64,000 bases of DNA. Source: Nitrospirota bacterium (GTDB lineage Bacteria > Nitrospirota > JACRHL01). Numbering within the stretch: the first letter of the stretch is position 1; every line of letters begins with the position of its first letter. Position numbers and translations under genes: made by a program. The stretch lies in contig JAOUFN010000001.1 in assembly GCA_029858285.1 (NCBI GenBank), positions 165,910-229,909 of the forward strand, read 5' to 3'. Positions 25,280 to 35,075 of the stretch are shown here, in pieces. The notes under the pieces were generated by a model that saw only the letters and a program-made list of their open reading frames with translations, searched no databases and was not told the origin of the DNA.

Positions 25280-25944
25280 CGGACCGCTTCCCGCACCGGG
25301 GCGAGGGGGCGTTGCAGGCGGCTTCCCAGCCGGGCGGACACGACATTCAGCACCCGGCGGTGCACCTCTTCGGTGCCACCTGCGGCATCCACGATGACAA
25401 TGCGCCGGGGCTGGTCGGCGGCCAGTTGCAGATAGCCCTTGCGGACGGCGCGGTGAAATTCGACGCGCTCTGCGTCCAGGCGGTTTTCCGCCCCCCGGGC
25501 GCGCACCCGGGCGAGCCCGGCGTCCACGTCCAGGTCCAGCAACAGTGTCAAATCGGGATGCACCTGCCCGGCGTGCTCGGCCTGTTCCCGCACCCAGTCC
25601 ACATCCAGACCACGACCGTAGCCCTGATAAGCAACGGTGGCGTCGGTAAAACGGTCGCACAGCACCCAGTCCCCCGCCGCCAGACGGGGAAGTATCTGGC
25701 GCCGCACATGGTCGGTGCGGGCGGCGAGGTAGAGAAACAGTTCACATTCCGGGTCCACCGGTGCGAAGGCCGGGTCCAGCACCAGGTCGCGGATACGCTC
25801 CGCCAGCGGCGTGCCGCCCGGTTCGCGGGTGAGTACCGGTTGCACCCCGGCGGTGGACAGGGCGCTGGCGAGCAGGCGCGACTGGGTGCTCTTGCCGGCG
25901 CCTTCGACGCCCTCGATGGTGATGAATGTTCCGGGATGACTCAT
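25276..25944 (-). CDS. tmk: Thymidylate kinase
   Basis: 222 residues. It phosphorylates dTMP to dTDP. P-loop EGVEGAGKSTQS (about 9-20), TREPGGTPLAERIR (dTMP binding), the DRF motif in LCDRFTDATVAYQGYGRGLD, and DLTLLLDLDVDAGLARVRARG. Start at ATG 25944, where the N-terminus MSHPGTFITIEG fits the family; a longer frame upstream has no similarity. First gene of the minus-strand operon with holB. Confidence 0.96.
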   Translation of the reverse strand: MSHPGTFITIEGVEGAGKSTQSRLLASALSTAGVQPVLTREPGGTPLAERIRDLVLDPAFAPVDPECELFLYLAARTDHVRRQILPRLAAGDWVLCDRFTDATVAYQGYGRGLDVDWVREQAEHAGQVHPDLTLLLDLDVDAGLARVRARGAENRLDAERVEFHRAVRKGYLQLAADQPRRIVIVDAAGGTEEVHRRVLNVVSARLGSRLQRPLAPVREAVR

Positions 25945-26041
25945 GAGTGTGCTTCCGGGCGCCGGGCCGACGCGGCACCGCGTCTGTCCATCGTGCGTGG
26001 GCATTGTGCTGACGCGGAGTGGCCCTCCATCATAGTGAATT

Positions 26042-26074
26042 TCCCCCCTGCGCTTCAAGTGGAGGCAGGGGGGA
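26042..26074. repeat. Inverted repeat in the tmk/DUF502 divergent region
   Basis: A 10-bp perfect inverted repeat, TCCCCCCTGC at 26042-26051 and GCAGGGGGGA at 26065-26074, with a 13-base spacer, within the 260-base region between two divergent operons. It could be an operator or an mRNA leader hairpin. No T tract follows. Confidence 0.5.
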
Positions 26075-26204
26075 CAAGACGGGAAACCCGCGGCCAGACC
26101 TTGAGAAAAAGGGGGGCGGACCGGTATCATCCCGGTTCCCGTTTTGCCCCGACAGGCACCGCAGTGGTGCGGTTCCGCCGGGGCAGGGCAAAGCTGTGAG
26201 TCCC

Positions 26205-26867
26205 ATGCGCATCAATTTCCATCTGCGCCGCTACTTCATTACCGGCCTGCTGGTGACAGTCCCTATCGCCGGGACGTTTTTCATTCTCAAGTCGTTGCTG
26301 ACGCTGCTTGAGGGCATCCTCGGCAATGCGCTCAAGGCCGCTTTCAGCGCTCACTATTACCCGGGTCTCGGCATTGCCGTGCTGATCACCAGTATCTTCC
26401 TGGTGGGGCTGGTTTCGGCCAATTTCCTGGGCAACTGGCTGGTGGTGCGCTATGAGCAGATGCTCAAGAAGCTGCCTCTGGTCAGCACCGTTTACTCGGC
26501 CATCAAGAGCGTGGTGCACACCATCTCCACGCAGGGAAAACGAAATTTTCAGGGAGTGGTGCTGGTAGAGTTTCCGCGCCGCGACATGTGGGTGATGGCC
26601 TTTGTGGTGAACAATACCGAGGGCACTTTGGCCGACAAGCTCACGGAGCCGCACCTGAACCTGTTCATGCCGACCACCCCCAACCCCACGTCCGGTTTTC
26701 TGCTGTTCATCCCGGAAAAGGATGCAATCTACCTCGACATCCCCGTGGAGGAGGCGATGAAGACCATTATCTCCGGTGGGATATACACCCCCGGCAGCAT
26801 GGCCGGCCACAGCGGTCTGTCCCTGAACGGCGGTCCTTCCGCCCCTGCGGGACCCCCGGCCGCATGA
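26205..26867 (+). CDS. DUF502 family membrane protein
   Basis: 220 residues. RRYFITGLLVTVPIAGTFFIL and GLGIAVLITSIFLVGLVSANFLG form two membrane helices near residues 8-35 and 48-75. LPLVSTVYSAIKSVVHTISTQGKRNFQGVVLVEFPR is the conserved DUF502 core, and TTPNPTSGFLLFIPEKD follows. Function unknown; membrane-bound with the C-terminal domain presumably cytoplasmic. ATG 26205 is used; an in-frame GTG at 26196 has slightly better AGGG spacing and would add three residues. Its stop overlaps the glmU ATG by four bases. Confidence 0.9.
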   Translation: MRINFHLRRYFITGLLVTVPIAGTFFILKSLLTLLEGILGNALKAAFSAHYYPGLGIAVLITSIFLVGLVSANFLGNWLVVRYEQMLKKLPLVSTVYSAIKSVVHTISTQGKRNFQGVVLVEFPRRDMWVMAFVVNNTEGTLADKLTEPHLNLFMPTTPNPTSGFLLFIPEKDAIYLDIPVEEAMKTIISGGIYTPGSMAGHSGLSLNGGPSAPAGPPAA

Positions 26868-28267
26868 GCGAGGAGTTTGCCACCATCATCCTGGCGGCGG
26901 GCAAGGGCACGCGCATGCGTTCCCGCCACCCCAAGGTGCTGCACCCCCTGTGCGGCATGCCCATGCTCAACCATGTGGTGACCTGCGCCGCCGGGGCCGG
27001 AAGTTCCAGCATTCTGGTGGTGATCGGTCACGGCGCCGGGGTGGTGCAGGAGGTGGTCGCGGCTTCCGGCCTGGGGGCCGAATGCGTGGTGCAGGAGGAA
27101 CAACTCGGCACCGGCCACGCAGTACTCACCTGCAAGGCAAACCTGGCCGACTATGCGCACCCGGTGCTGATCCTCAACGGCGACGTGCCACTGGTCACCC
27201 CCGACCTGGTGCTGGGGGTGCTCGCCGCCCACCGCAAGGGCGGCGGCGGGGTGACCGTGGTGTCGGTGAACCTTGCCGACCCCACCGGCTACGGCCGCAT
27301 CATGCGGGCGGCGGACGGCACCGTGGAACGCATTGTGGAACAGAAGGACGCCAATGCCGAAGAACGCGCCGTGCGCGAGGTCAATACCGGCATCTATGTG
27401 GCGGACGCCGATATTCTTTTTCCTACCCTTGAGCAGGTTTCGGCCAACAACGTCCAGGGGGAATATTATCTGACCGACATCGTCGGTCTGGCCCTGGCGG
27501 GGGGCAACCCGGTCCACGTGCACCGCGCCGACGACCCGGACCTGGTGCTGGGAGTCAATTCGCGCCGCGAACTGGCGCGGGTCGGGGGGGTGCTGCGGCG
27601 GCGCATTCATGAGCGGTTGATGGACGCGGGGGTGACACTGGTGGACCCCGCACGCACCGACGTGGACGCCAGCGTGGTGGTGGGCGAGGACACCGTTTTG
27701 TACCCCGGCGTCACCCTTCAAGGCACCACGGTACTGGGGCGCGATTGTGTGGTGCTGCCGGGCAGCCGGGTGGTGAACTCCCGCATTGGCGACGGCGTGA
27801 CCATCAAGGACCACTGCCTGATCGAGGACGCCGTGCTGGAGGGGGGAAACAGCGTCGGCCCCATGGCGCACCTGCGCCCCGGCACAGTACTGCGGCACGG
27901 TGCCCGCATCGGCAATTTTGTCGAGATCAAGAAGGCCGACATCGGCGAGGGCTCCAAAATCAACCACCTGTCCTATGTGGGCGACGCCAGCGTGGGACGC
28001 GACGTGAACATCGGCGCGGGCACCATCACCTGCAACTACGACGGCGTGAACAAACACCACACCGATATCGGCGACGGCGTGTTTGTCGGCTCCGACACCC
28101 AACTGGTGGCCCCGGTGAAGGTGGGTGCCCACGCGGTGATCGGCGCCGGGACCACGGTCACCCGCGATGTTCCCGCCGGAGCGCTGGCGGTGTCCCGCCC
28201 GGAACAGAAAAACGTGGACGGCTGGGTCGGCCGCCGCAAAACCAGCAAGAAGAAGGACGGGCACTGA
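26864..28267 (+). CDS. glmU: Bifunctional GlmU: glucosamine-1-phosphate acetyltransferase/UDP-GlcNAc pyrophosphorylase
   Basis: 467 residues. The N-terminal pyrophosphorylase has LAAGKGTRMRSRHPKVLHPL, the uridine site and ILNGDVPLV with GYGRIMR. The C-terminal left-handed beta-helix (about 255-450) carries hexapeptide repeats and acetyltransferase residues in RPGTVLRHGARIGNFVEIKK, LSYVGDASVGRDVNIGAGTITCNYDG. It makes UDP-GlcNAc for peptidoglycan and LPS. The tail is Lys-rich. Translation is coupled to the DUF502 gene through ATGA. The gatC start follows after 26 bases. Confidence 0.97.
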   Translation: MSEEFATIILAAGKGTRMRSRHPKVLHPLCGMPMLNHVVTCAAGAGSSSILVVIGHGAGVVQEVVAASGLGAECVVQEEQLGTGHAVLTCKANLADYAHPVLILNGDVPLVTPDLVLGVLAAHRKGGGGVTVVSVNLADPTGYGRIMRAADGTVERIVEQKDANAEERAVREVNTGIYVADADILFPTLEQVSANNVQGEYYLTDIVGLALAGGNPVHVHRADDPDLVLGVNSRRELARVGGVLRRRIHERLMDAGVTLVDPARTDVDASVVVGEDTVLYPGVTLQGTTVLGRDCVVLPGSRVVNSRIGDGVTIKDHCLIEDAVLEGGNSVGPMAHLRPGTVLRHGARIGNFVEIKKADIGEGSKINHLSYVGDASVGRDVNIGAGTITCNYDGVNKHHTDIGDGVFVGSDTQLVAPVKVGAHAVIGAGTTVTRDVPAGALAVSRPEQKNVDGWVGRRKTSKKKDGH

Positions 28268-28293
28268 CGCGTGCCCGCCGGGAGAGAGACGAC

Positions 28294-28605
28294 GTGAGCG
28301 ACGACGTGAGCAATGAGGTCGGCATTTCGCGCAACGAGGTGCTCAAAATCGCCAAGCTGGGGCGGCTGAGGCTGACGGACGCCGAAGTCGACGCGCTGGG
28401 AAAGGACCTGAACGCCATTCTGGGCTATGTGGCCAAAATGGGGGAACTGGACACTACCGGCGTGCCCACTTTGGAGCACGCCGCCGAGTTCGGCGACACC
28501 TGCAGGGACGATGAAAACCGCCCCTCCCTGCCCAGGGAAGAGGCCTTGGCGTCGGCCCCGCGCACCGGTGACGGCTGCTTTGCGGTGCCCAAAATCATCG
28601 AGTAG
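28294..28605 (+). CDS. gatC: Asp/Glu-tRNA amidotransferase subunit C
   Basis: 103 residues. Family pattern: ISRNEVLKIAKLGRLRLTDAEVDALGKDLNAILGYVAKMGELDTTGVPTLEH... and DENRPSLPREEALASAPRTGDGCFAVPKIIE. GatC threads between GatA and GatB and stabilises the amidotransferase. GTG 28294 follows GGAGAGAG at good distance; a second GTG at 28306 is possible. First of gatC-gatA-gatB. Confidence 0.94.
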   Translation: MSDDVSNEVGISRNEVLKIAKLGRLRLTDAEVDALGKDLNAILGYVAKMGELDTTGVPTLEHAAEFGDTCRDDENRPSLPREEALASAPRTGDGCFAVPKIIE

Positions 28606-28731
28606 ACGGTATTCACGCAGGCGTAGCTTCAGGCAGGCAATCTTCAGGCAGGTATTTTTCGAGCGGACCCGGGCGGCGCAGTCGCCCGCACGGTTTGATT
28701 TTTGACCCCTTTTTTCGGGACGGCAAACGGC

Positions 28732-30189
28732 ATGGAACCGTATCAGTGGACCATCCATGAGGCGCGGCGGCGCCTGGACAACAAGGACATCTCCTCGGTG
28801 GAACTGACCCGTTCCGTGCTGGCGCGGGTGAAGGCGGTGGACGGGGCAGTAAAGGCCTTCAATCTGGTCACCGACGACCGCGCACTGGCCGACGCCGCAG
28901 ACGCGGATCGCGCCATTGCCAGGGGCGAGACGGGAGTGCTCACGGGCATTCCCATCGCCCTCAAGGACAACATGGACACCGCCGGCATCGAGACCACCTG
29001 CTCGTCGCGCATCCTGGCCGGTTACAAGCCGCCTTTCGACGGCACCGTCCCGGCGCGCCTCAAGGCGGGGGGGGCGGTGCTGGTGGGCAAGACGAACCTG
29101 GACGAATTCGCCATGGGGTCGTCCACCGAGAACTCCGCTACCGGCGCCACCCGCAACCCGTGGAATCTGGAGCGTGCCCCCGGCGGCTCCTCCGGCGGCT
29201 CGGCGGCGGCGGTGGCGGCGGACATGTGTCTGGGCTCCCTGGGTTCCGATACCGGTGGCTCCATCCGCCAGCCCGCCGCCCTGTGCGGCGTGGTGGGACT
29301 CAAGCCCACCTATGGCCGGGTGTCGCGCTACGGGCTGGTGGCCTTTGCCTCCAGTCTGGATCAGATCGGTCCGTTCACCAAGGACGTGCGAGACTCGGCC
29401 CTGCTGCTGGAGGCCATCTCCGGCGCCGACCCACTGGATTCCACCTGCTCCACCCGCCCGGTGGACGACTACGCAGCCGCCCTGGAGCGGGGGGTGAAGG
29501 GGCTCACCATCGGGGTGCCCAGGGAGTATTTCATCAAGGGCACCGACCCGTCGGTGGAAAAGGCGGTGCAGGCTTCCATCCGGGTGCTGGAAGGGCAAGG
29601 TGCCACGTTGCGCGAGATCTCGCTGCCCCATACCGCCTATGCCGTGGCCTGCTACTACCTGGTGGCCACCGCCGAGGCGTCATCGAACCTGGGACGCTAC
29701 GACGGCGTGCGTTACGGCCTGCGCGAGGAGGCCGGAGATTTGCTGGAGATGTACATGGCCACCCGCGAGGCGGGGTTTGGCACCGAGGTCAAACGCCGCA
29801 TCATGCTGGGCACCTACGCCCTGTCTGCCGGGTATTACGACGCCTACTACCGCAAGGCCCAGCAGGTGCGCACCCTGATCCTGCGGGATTTCACCAAGGC
29901 ATTCGATGCCGGTGTGGATCTGGTGGTCACCCCCACCAGCCCGACCGGGGCGTTTCGCATTGGCGAAAAGGCCGACGACCCGTTGCAGATGTACCTGTCG
30001 GACATTTTCACCATTTCGGCCAACCTGGCGGGTCTGCCGGGTATCAGCGTGCCGTGCGGTTTTGATGACAACGGCTGCCCGGTAGGGCTGCAGTTGATCG
30101 GGCGGGCGTGGGACGAGTCAACCCTTTTGGCCGCCGCCCGCGCCCACGAGGCGCAGACCAGTTTTCACACCCGGCGCCCCGATCTGTAG
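28732..30189 (+). CDS. gatA: Asp/Glu-tRNA amidotransferase subunit A
   Basis: 485 residues. Amidase-signature enzyme with the Ser-cisSer-Lys triad: Lys in [12 protein letters not shown] and the Ser pair in [18 protein letters not shown], with [12 protein letters not shown]. It releases ammonia from glutamine for GatB to amidate Glu-tRNA-Gln or Asp-tRNA-Asn. ATG 28732 has GGGACGG upstream; the frame begins earlier (28702) but without similarity. About 126 bases after gatC. Confidence 0.97.
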   Translation: MEPYQWTIHEARRRLDNKDISSVELTRSVLARVKAVDGAVKAFNLVTDDRALADAADADRAIARGETGVLTGIPIALKDNMDTAGIETTCSSRILAGYKPPFDGTVPARLKAGGAVLVGKTNLDEFAMGSSTENSATGATRNPWNLERAPGGSSGGSAAAVAADMCLGSLGSDTGGSIRQPAALCGVVGLKPTYGRVSRYGLVAFASSLDQIGPFTKDVRDSALLLEAISGADPLDSTCSTRPVDDYAAALERGVKGLTIGVPREYFIKGTDPSVEKAVQASIRVLEGQGATLREISLPHTAYAVACYYLVATAEASSNLGRYDGVRYGLREEAGDLLEMYMATREAGFGTEVKRRIMLGTYALSAGYYDAYYRKAQQVRTLILRDFTKAFDAGVDLVVTPTSPTGAFRIGEKADDPLQMYLSDIFTISANLAGLPGISVPCGFDDNGCPVGLQLIGRAWDESTLLAAARAHEAQTSFHTRRPDL

Positions 30190-30243
30190 TCGCCTTTTCT
30201 TCTTTCGCCTTTTTTCATCCGCCTTTTTCCGCAAGCGAGCGCC

Positions 30244-31677
30244 ATGGAATACGAAGTCGTCATCGGGCTGGAGGTTCACTGCCAGCTTTCCACCCGCAGC
30301 AAGATTTTCTGCGGCTGTTCCACCACTTTCGGCAACCCGCCCAACAGTCAGACCTGTCCGATCTGCCTGGGGCACCCCGGCGTGTTGCCGGTCCTCAACC
30401 GCAAGGTGGTGGAAAGCGCGGTGATGATGGGGCTGGCCACCCACTGCGCCATCACCAGCCCCAACGTGTTTTCCCGCAAGCACTACTTTTATCCCGACCT
30501 GCCCAAGGGGTACCAGATCTCCCAGTACGACAAGCCGATCTGCGAACATGGCCGTGTGGAGATCGTGGTGGACGGCGTACCCAAGCGCATCGGCCTGACC
30601 CGCATCCACATGGAAGAGGACGCCGGCAAGAACCTTCACGAAGGCCTCGGGGCTTCCAGCCATGTGGACCTGAACCGCGCCGGCGTGCCCCTGCTGGAGG
30701 CCGTTTCGGAGCCCGACCTGCGCTCTCCGGACGAGGCCGTGGCCTACCTCAAGAAGCTGCGCAACATCGTGCTGTATCTGGGTATCTGCGACGGCAACAT
30801 GGAGCGCGGCAATTTCCGCTGCGACGCCAACATCTCCCTGCGCCCCAGGGGGACGACGAAATTGGGCACCAAGGTCGAGATGAAGAACATGAACTCGTTC
30901 CGCTTTCTAAAGCAGGCGCTGGAATACGAGATCAAGCGTCAGGGTCAGGTGCTCGACGAGGGGGGAAAAATCATTCAGGAAACCCGCCAGTGGGACACCA
31001 AACGCGGCGTCACCGAGTCCATGCGCGTCAAGGAGGAGGCCCACGATTATCGCTACATGCCGGAGCCCGATCTGGCGCCGGTGGTGGTGGAGAAAATCTG
31101 GGCGGAGAGCCTGCGCAAGGCCATGCCGGAACTGCCGGACGAGAAGCGTGAGCGCTTTGTAAGCCGCTACGGCCTGTCGGAATACGACGCCGACGTGCTC
31201 ACCGCCAGCCGCCCCCTGGCCGATTACTACGAAGCCGCCGTGACCGTCTTCGACGGCGACCCCAAGGCCACCTGCAACTGGGTGATGGGGGACCTGTCGG
31301 CGCGCCTCAACGAGGCCGGCACCGACATTGCCGACTGCCCGATGACGCCGGGGCAGCTCGGTGGACTGGTCAAGCTGATCCACAGCGGCGAAATCTCCGG
31401 CAAGATCGCCAAGACCGTGTTCGCCGATATGTACGGCACCGACAAGAGCGCCGCCGGAATCGTGAAGGAAAAGGGCCTGGTACAGGTATCCGACACTGGA
31501 GCCATCGACGCCATCATCGATCAGGTGATCGCCGCCAACCCCGGTGAACTGGAGGCGTATCGCGGTGGCAAGGATAAATTGTTCGGCTTCTTCGTGGGTC
31601 AGGTGATGAAGGCCTCGAAGGGGCAGGCCAATCCGGGCATGGTGAACGAGCGGCTGAAGGAAAAGCTCAAAGGCTGA
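30244..31677 (+). CDS. gatB: Asp/Glu-tRNA amidotransferase subunit B
   Basis: 477 residues, usual length. [18 protein letters not shown] starts the kinase-like cradle domain; [19 protein letters not shown] supplies Cys residues of the zinc site; [18 protein letters not shown] is the tRNA-3'-end pocket. The C-terminal 150 residues are the helical and YqeY-like tail that grips the tRNA elbow. ATG 30244 follows GCAAGCGAG. It phosphorylates and amidates mischarged tRNA with GatA and GatC. The tRNA-Gln gene at 7800 is a possible client. Confidence 0.97.
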   Translation: MEYEVVIGLEVHCQLSTRSKIFCGCSTTFGNPPNSQTCPICLGHPGVLPVLNRKVVESAVMMGLATHCAITSPNVFSRKHYFYPDLPKGYQISQYDKPICEHGRVEIVVDGVPKRIGLTRIHMEEDAGKNLHEGLGASSHVDLNRAGVPLLEAVSEPDLRSPDEAVAYLKKLRNIVLYLGICDGNMERGNFRCDANISLRPRGTTKLGTKVEMKNMNSFRFLKQALEYEIKRQGQVLDEGGKIIQETRQWDTKRGVTESMRVKEEAHDYRYMPEPDLAPVVVEKIWAESLRKAMPELPDEKRERFVSRYGLSEYDADVLTASRPLADYYEAAVTVFDGDPKATCNWVMGDLSARLNEAGTDIADCPMTPGQLGGLVKLIHSGEISGKIAKTVFADMYGTDKSAAGIVKEKGLVQVSDTGAIDAIIDQVIAANPGELEAYRGGKDKLFGFFVGQVMKASKGQANPGMVNERLKEKLKG

Positions 31678-31786
31678 GCCGACCGCCCGCCACCAGAGTT
31701 TCCCCAGGGTGTTCCGCAGTTGCCCCGGCGGGGCAACGGGGGTATAAACGGGGGGTTCCATCCCCACATGGAGGTCTTTTTCCCCG

Positions 31787-32659
31787 ATGCCCCCCGATCA
31801 AACCGCCGAGCGTTCCATTTCCGGCCTGTTTCCGGCCCGCTCTGGCATGGAAGGCGCGGGGCTGCCGATCCGGCGCACCATTGGCGCCGTCACCGAACTG
31901 GACCCGTTCCTGCTGCTGGACCATTTCGGGCCCGTCACCTGGGGACCGGGGGAGGCGTCCGGCGTGCCCGAACACCCCCATCGCGGCTTCGAGACCGTCA
32001 CATACCTGCTGGACGGACGCATGGAGCACCGCGACTCCACCGGCGGCGGCGCCGTGCTTACCCCCGGCGACGTGCAGTGGATGACCGCCGGGGCGGGCAT
32101 TGTGCATTCCGAAATGCCGGACAAGGTGTTTTTCGACCGGGGCGGCACCCTGCACGGCTTTCAGCTCTGGGTAAACCTTCCGGCGCGCCTCAAGATGACC
32201 CCGCCGCGCTATCAGGACATCTCCGCCGCCCACATGCCGGTGGCTCGGGAGGGGGGGGTGACCGCCCGCGTGGTGGTCGGGGAGGCCATGGGGGTAAAAG
32301 GGGCGGTCAGCACCCACATCCCCATCACTTGCATCCACTACACCATGGAGCCGGGCGTCGCCACCACGCTGAACATTCCTTCGGGGCAGAACGCCGGGTT
32401 GTATGTGTTTGGCGGAACGGTGGCGGTGGCGGGCACGCGGGTGCCGTCCGGCACCCTGGCCCGGCTGGGAGAGGGCGACACCCTGCACATGGTGGCGGAA
32501 GCGGGGGAGGCGGTCCGCACCGAGGTGCTCATGCTGGCGGGTTCCCCCATCGGCGAGCCGGTGGCGCGTTACGGGCCGTTTGTGATGAATACCTATGACG
32601 AGATTCGTCAGGCGGTGGCCGATTACCAGTCGGGACGCATGGGGCACCTCCGCCCCTGA
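31787..32659 (+). CDS. Pirin family protein
   Basis: 290 residues, double-cupin pirin. Metal-binding His/Glu residues appear in VPEHPHRGFETVTYLLDG and AGIVHSEMPD; LDPFLLLDHFGPV and LHGFQLWVNLPARLKMTPPRYQDI are classic pirin stretches. Some pirins are iron proteins with quercetinase activity; others act as transcription cofactors. The role here is unknown. GGAGG lies 12 bases before the ATG, a slightly long spacing. It is followed by the regulated leader of the helicase gene. Confidence 0.93.
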   Translation: MPPDQTAERSISGLFPARSGMEGAGLPIRRTIGAVTELDPFLLLDHFGPVTWGPGEASGVPEHPHRGFETVTYLLDGRMEHRDSTGGGAVLTPGDVQWMTAGAGIVHSEMPDKVFFDRGGTLHGFQLWVNLPARLKMTPPRYQDISAAHMPVAREGGVTARVVVGEAMGVKGAVSTHIPITCIHYTMEPGVATTLNIPSGQNAGLYVFGGTVAVAGTRVPSGTLARLGEGDTLHMVAEAGEAVRTEVLMLAGSPIGEPVARYGPFVMNTYDEIRQAVADYQSGRMGHLRP

Positions 32660-32972
32660 GGCGGCCGTTGGCCCCGGAGACGGGTGGGGAAGCCGAAATC
32701 CCGCAGAAAAAATAGTGCGTTTGCGGGGCCTTTCCCGTATACTGTGCAGATTCGCTTCCCATGACAGGAAGCGGCGCGTCTTCCTGCCTTAATCGGCATC
32801 CCCTCCAGGGCTTCCAGGTTGGTGACGCATCGCGGGGATGGCATGTGCCACCCGCGTACTGTTGAAACCTGCGCCCGCCTCCGCCACAGTTGGCCGCCGC
32901 AATTGCCTGATTTCATCTCAGGCCGGGTTTCGCCCCAAAACCCCGTGGTCCGCCTGTGGCTGGCGGACGAGG
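32660..32972 (+). promoter_or_regulatory. Promoter and long structured leader of the DEAD-box helicase gene
   Basis: No gene is seen in these 313 bases. A -10 candidate TATACT lies at 32738-32743 with a poor -35. The predicted transcript, starting near 32750, has a leader of about 220 bases. Near its 5' end is a perfect hairpin: CGCTTCC (32753-32759) and GGAAGCG (32767-32773) with a 7-base loop. Long structured leaders are typical of cold-shock-induced RNA helicase genes (csdA/deaD, cspA type). The comparison is by analogy. Confidence 0.4.
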
Positions 32973-34838
32973 ATGTTTATTACCTTGTCATTCAATGCTT
33001 TCGGCTTGCATGCCGACCTGTTGCGCGCCCTTGAGGCGTGCGGTTTCAATACCCCCACCGAGGTGCAGTCGCGCTCGATTCCCGCCGCCATGGAAGGGCG
33101 GGACGTGATGGCCTCCGCCCAGACCGGCACCGGCAAAACCGGCGCCTTTGTGTTGCCCACCCTGCACCGCCTGCTGACCAACCCCGGCCGTCCGGGCAAG
33201 GGCCCCCGCGCCCTGGTGCTGACCCCCACCCGGGAACTGGCCGTTCAGGTGGCCGGCGTGGTGCGCGACATGAGCCGCTTTTCCCGCCAGACCCACGGCA
33301 CCATCTTCGGTGGCGTGCCCTACGGCCCCCAGACCCGCCTGCTGCGCGGCCCGGTGGATGTCCTGGTGGCCACTCCCGGTCGCCTCATGGACCACATGGA
33401 AAAGGGCCTGGTGGACTTTTCCCGTTTGGAATTCGTGATTCTGGACGAGGCCGACCGCATGCTCGACATGGGCTTCGTGAACGCCGTGGAGTCGATTCTC
33501 AAGTCGGCCCCGGCCGAGCGCCAGACCATGCTGTTCTCCGCCACTCTGGAAGGGGCGGTGCTGGGCGTGGCCAAGCGCTACCTGAAGCAGCCCGAGCGCG
33601 TGGAACTGGCGGCCGCCCGCAAGCGCCACGAGGGCATTACCCAGTGGTCCCACGCCGCCCACGGCCTCAAGCACAAGAAGGCCATGCTCAACCATCTGCT
33701 GGAAAACCCGGAGATGACGCAGGCGGTGGTGTTTACCGCCACCAAGCACCGCGCCAAGGAACTGGCCGCCGAACTGGCCGCCGCTGGTCATGCCAGCGCG
33801 CCCCTGCACGGCAACATGACCCAGGGCGCCCGGCGCCAGACGGTGGATAAACTGCGCAGTGGCCGGGTGAAGGTGCTGGTGGCCACCGACGTGGCCGCCC
33901 GTGGCCTGGACGTGCCGGGCATCAGCCATGTGATCAACTTCGAACTGCCCATGACCCCGGAGGACTACATCCACCGCATCGGCCGCACCGGCCGCGCGGG
34001 GACTTCCGGCATTGCCATCACCCTGGTGGGCTCCCCCGAGCAGGGCCTGATGCGCGGCATTGAGCGCCTGACCGGCCAGCAGGTGGAAAACCGCCCCCTG
34101 ACGGAGGTGGCGGTGCCTGCCGGTGACCGGCACGAGCCGCTGCCGGACGGCAAGTACCGTGGCCGTGGCGGCGCAGGCCGCGGGTTTGGCGGTGGCGGCG
34201 GACGCCGGGACGAGCGCGGCGGACAGTCCCGCGACGGCAGCTATGCCCCCCGTGGCAATGGCTACGCCCCGCGCAACGACGGCTACGCTCCGCGTGGCGG
34301 TCAGGCCCGTGATGGCGGTTACGCCCCGCGCAACGACGGCTACGCTCCGCGTGGCGGTCAGGCCCGCGATGGCGGTTACGCCCCGCGCAACGACGGCTAC
34401 GCTCCGCGTGGCGGTCAGGCCCGCGACGGCGGTTACGCCCCGCGCAACGACGGCTACGCTCCGCGTGGCGGTCAGGCCCGTGATGGCGGTTACGCCCCGC
34501 GCAACGACGGCTACGCCCCGCGTGGCGGTCAGGCCCGCGACGGCGGTTACGCCCCGCGCAACGACGGCTACGCCCCGCGTGGCGGTCAGGCCCGTGATGG
34601 CGGTTACGCCCCGCGCAACGACGGCTACGCCCCGCGTGGTGGTCAGACCCGTGATGGCGGCAGCTTTACTCCGCGCAACGACGGCTACGCCCCGCGTGGG
34701 GGCCAGACCCGTGACGGTGGAGCGGCCCAAAAGCCATTTGGCCGCGGCGGTCGGGCCTTTGACCGTAGCGCCCCGGCTGGCAAACCCGGAAGCTCCGGCA
34801 ACCGCTTTCCGGGCCGCCGCTCCCCGGCGCATGGGTAA
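32973..34838 (+). CDS. DEAD-box RNA helicase with repetitive C-terminal tail
   Basis: 621 residues. RhlE/DeaD-like helicase core: Q-motif region FGLHADLLRALEACGFNTPTEVQ, motif I AQTGTGKT, Ia PTRELAVQ, DEAD as VILDEADRM, III SATLEG, IV-V FTATKHRAKEL and DVAARGLDVPGI, VI HRIGRTGRAG. From about residue 390 the protein is Arg/Gly-rich and then holds eight copies of a 19-20-residue repeat (YAPRNDGYAPRGGQARDGG), giving a disordered RGG-like RNA-binding tail. ATG 32973 is chosen because MFITLSFNAFGL is the family start; the frame is open upstream without similarity. Likely roles: ribosome assembly, cold adaptation. A strong terminator follows. Confidence 0.95.
   Translation: MFITLSFNAFGLHADLLRALEACGFNTPTEVQSRSIPAAMEGRDVMASAQTGTGKTGAFVLPTLHRLLTNPGRPGKGPRALVLTPTRELAVQVAGVVRDMSRFSRQTHGTIFGGVPYGPQTRLLRGPVDVLVATPGRLMDHMEKGLVDFSRLEFVILDEADRMLDMGFVNAVESILKSAPAERQTMLFSATLEGAVLGVAKRYLKQPERVELAAARKRHEGITQWSHAAHGLKHKKAMLNHLLENPEMTQAVVFTATKHRAKELAAELAAAGHASAPLHGNMTQGARRQTVDKLRSGRVKVLVATDVAARGLDVPGISHVINFELPMTPEDYIHRIGRTGRAGTSGIAITLVGSPEQGLMRGIERLTGQQVENRPLTEVAVPAGDRHEPLPDGKYRGRGGAGRGFGGGGGRRDERGGQSRDGSYAPRGNGYAPRNDGYAPRGGQARDGGYAPRNDGYAPRGGQARDGGYAPRNDGYAPRGGQARDGGYAPRNDGYAPRGGQARDGGYAPRNDGYAPRGGQARDGGYAPRNDGYAPRGGQARDGGYAPRNDGYAPRGGQTRDGGSFTPRNDGYAPRGGQTRDGGAAQKPFGRGGRAFDRSAPAGKPGSSGNRFPGRRSPAHG
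34263..34721 (+). repeat. 57-bp tandem repeat array inside the helicase gene
   Basis: Seven 57-bp units (34263-34661), nearly identical and differing at a few synonymous positions, plus an eighth diverged unit of 60 bp (34662-34721). The period is a multiple of three, so copy-number change would keep the reading frame. Each unit encodes two YAPR blocks and an RGGQ/RDGG block. The near identity of the copies implies recent expansion or homogenisation. Confidence 0.95.
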
Positions 34839-34853
34839 CTGACACAACCGAAC

Positions 34854-34892
34854 AGGGCCGATCCCTCCACGGGGGGATCGGCCCTTTTTTTT
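34854..34892 (+). terminator. Intrinsic terminator after the helicase gene
   Basis: Perfect 12-bp stem AGGGCCGATCCC/GGGATCGGCCCT (34854-34865, 34874-34885), 8-base loop, and a run of eight T (34885-34892). Confidence 0.93.
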
Positions 34893-35075
34893 GCACTGTT
34901 TCGAGACATTTTTTCCGGATTTTGCCTGTCCGGGGGGGCGTGAACGGGAAAGGTGCGTTTATACTGATAACCCATACCGGGATTGGCGCGCCGAATGGCG
35001 CGGGGAGAGGGGACGATCGATAACCCTGCCGTCGGGAAGCGGCGGGGAACACCACCCCGCTGTCCGGAGGATCCC

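Noticed and set aside
34263..34721. The 57-bp array as a CRISPR
   Set aside because: Units are contiguous without unique spacers and encode an in-frame protein repeat.
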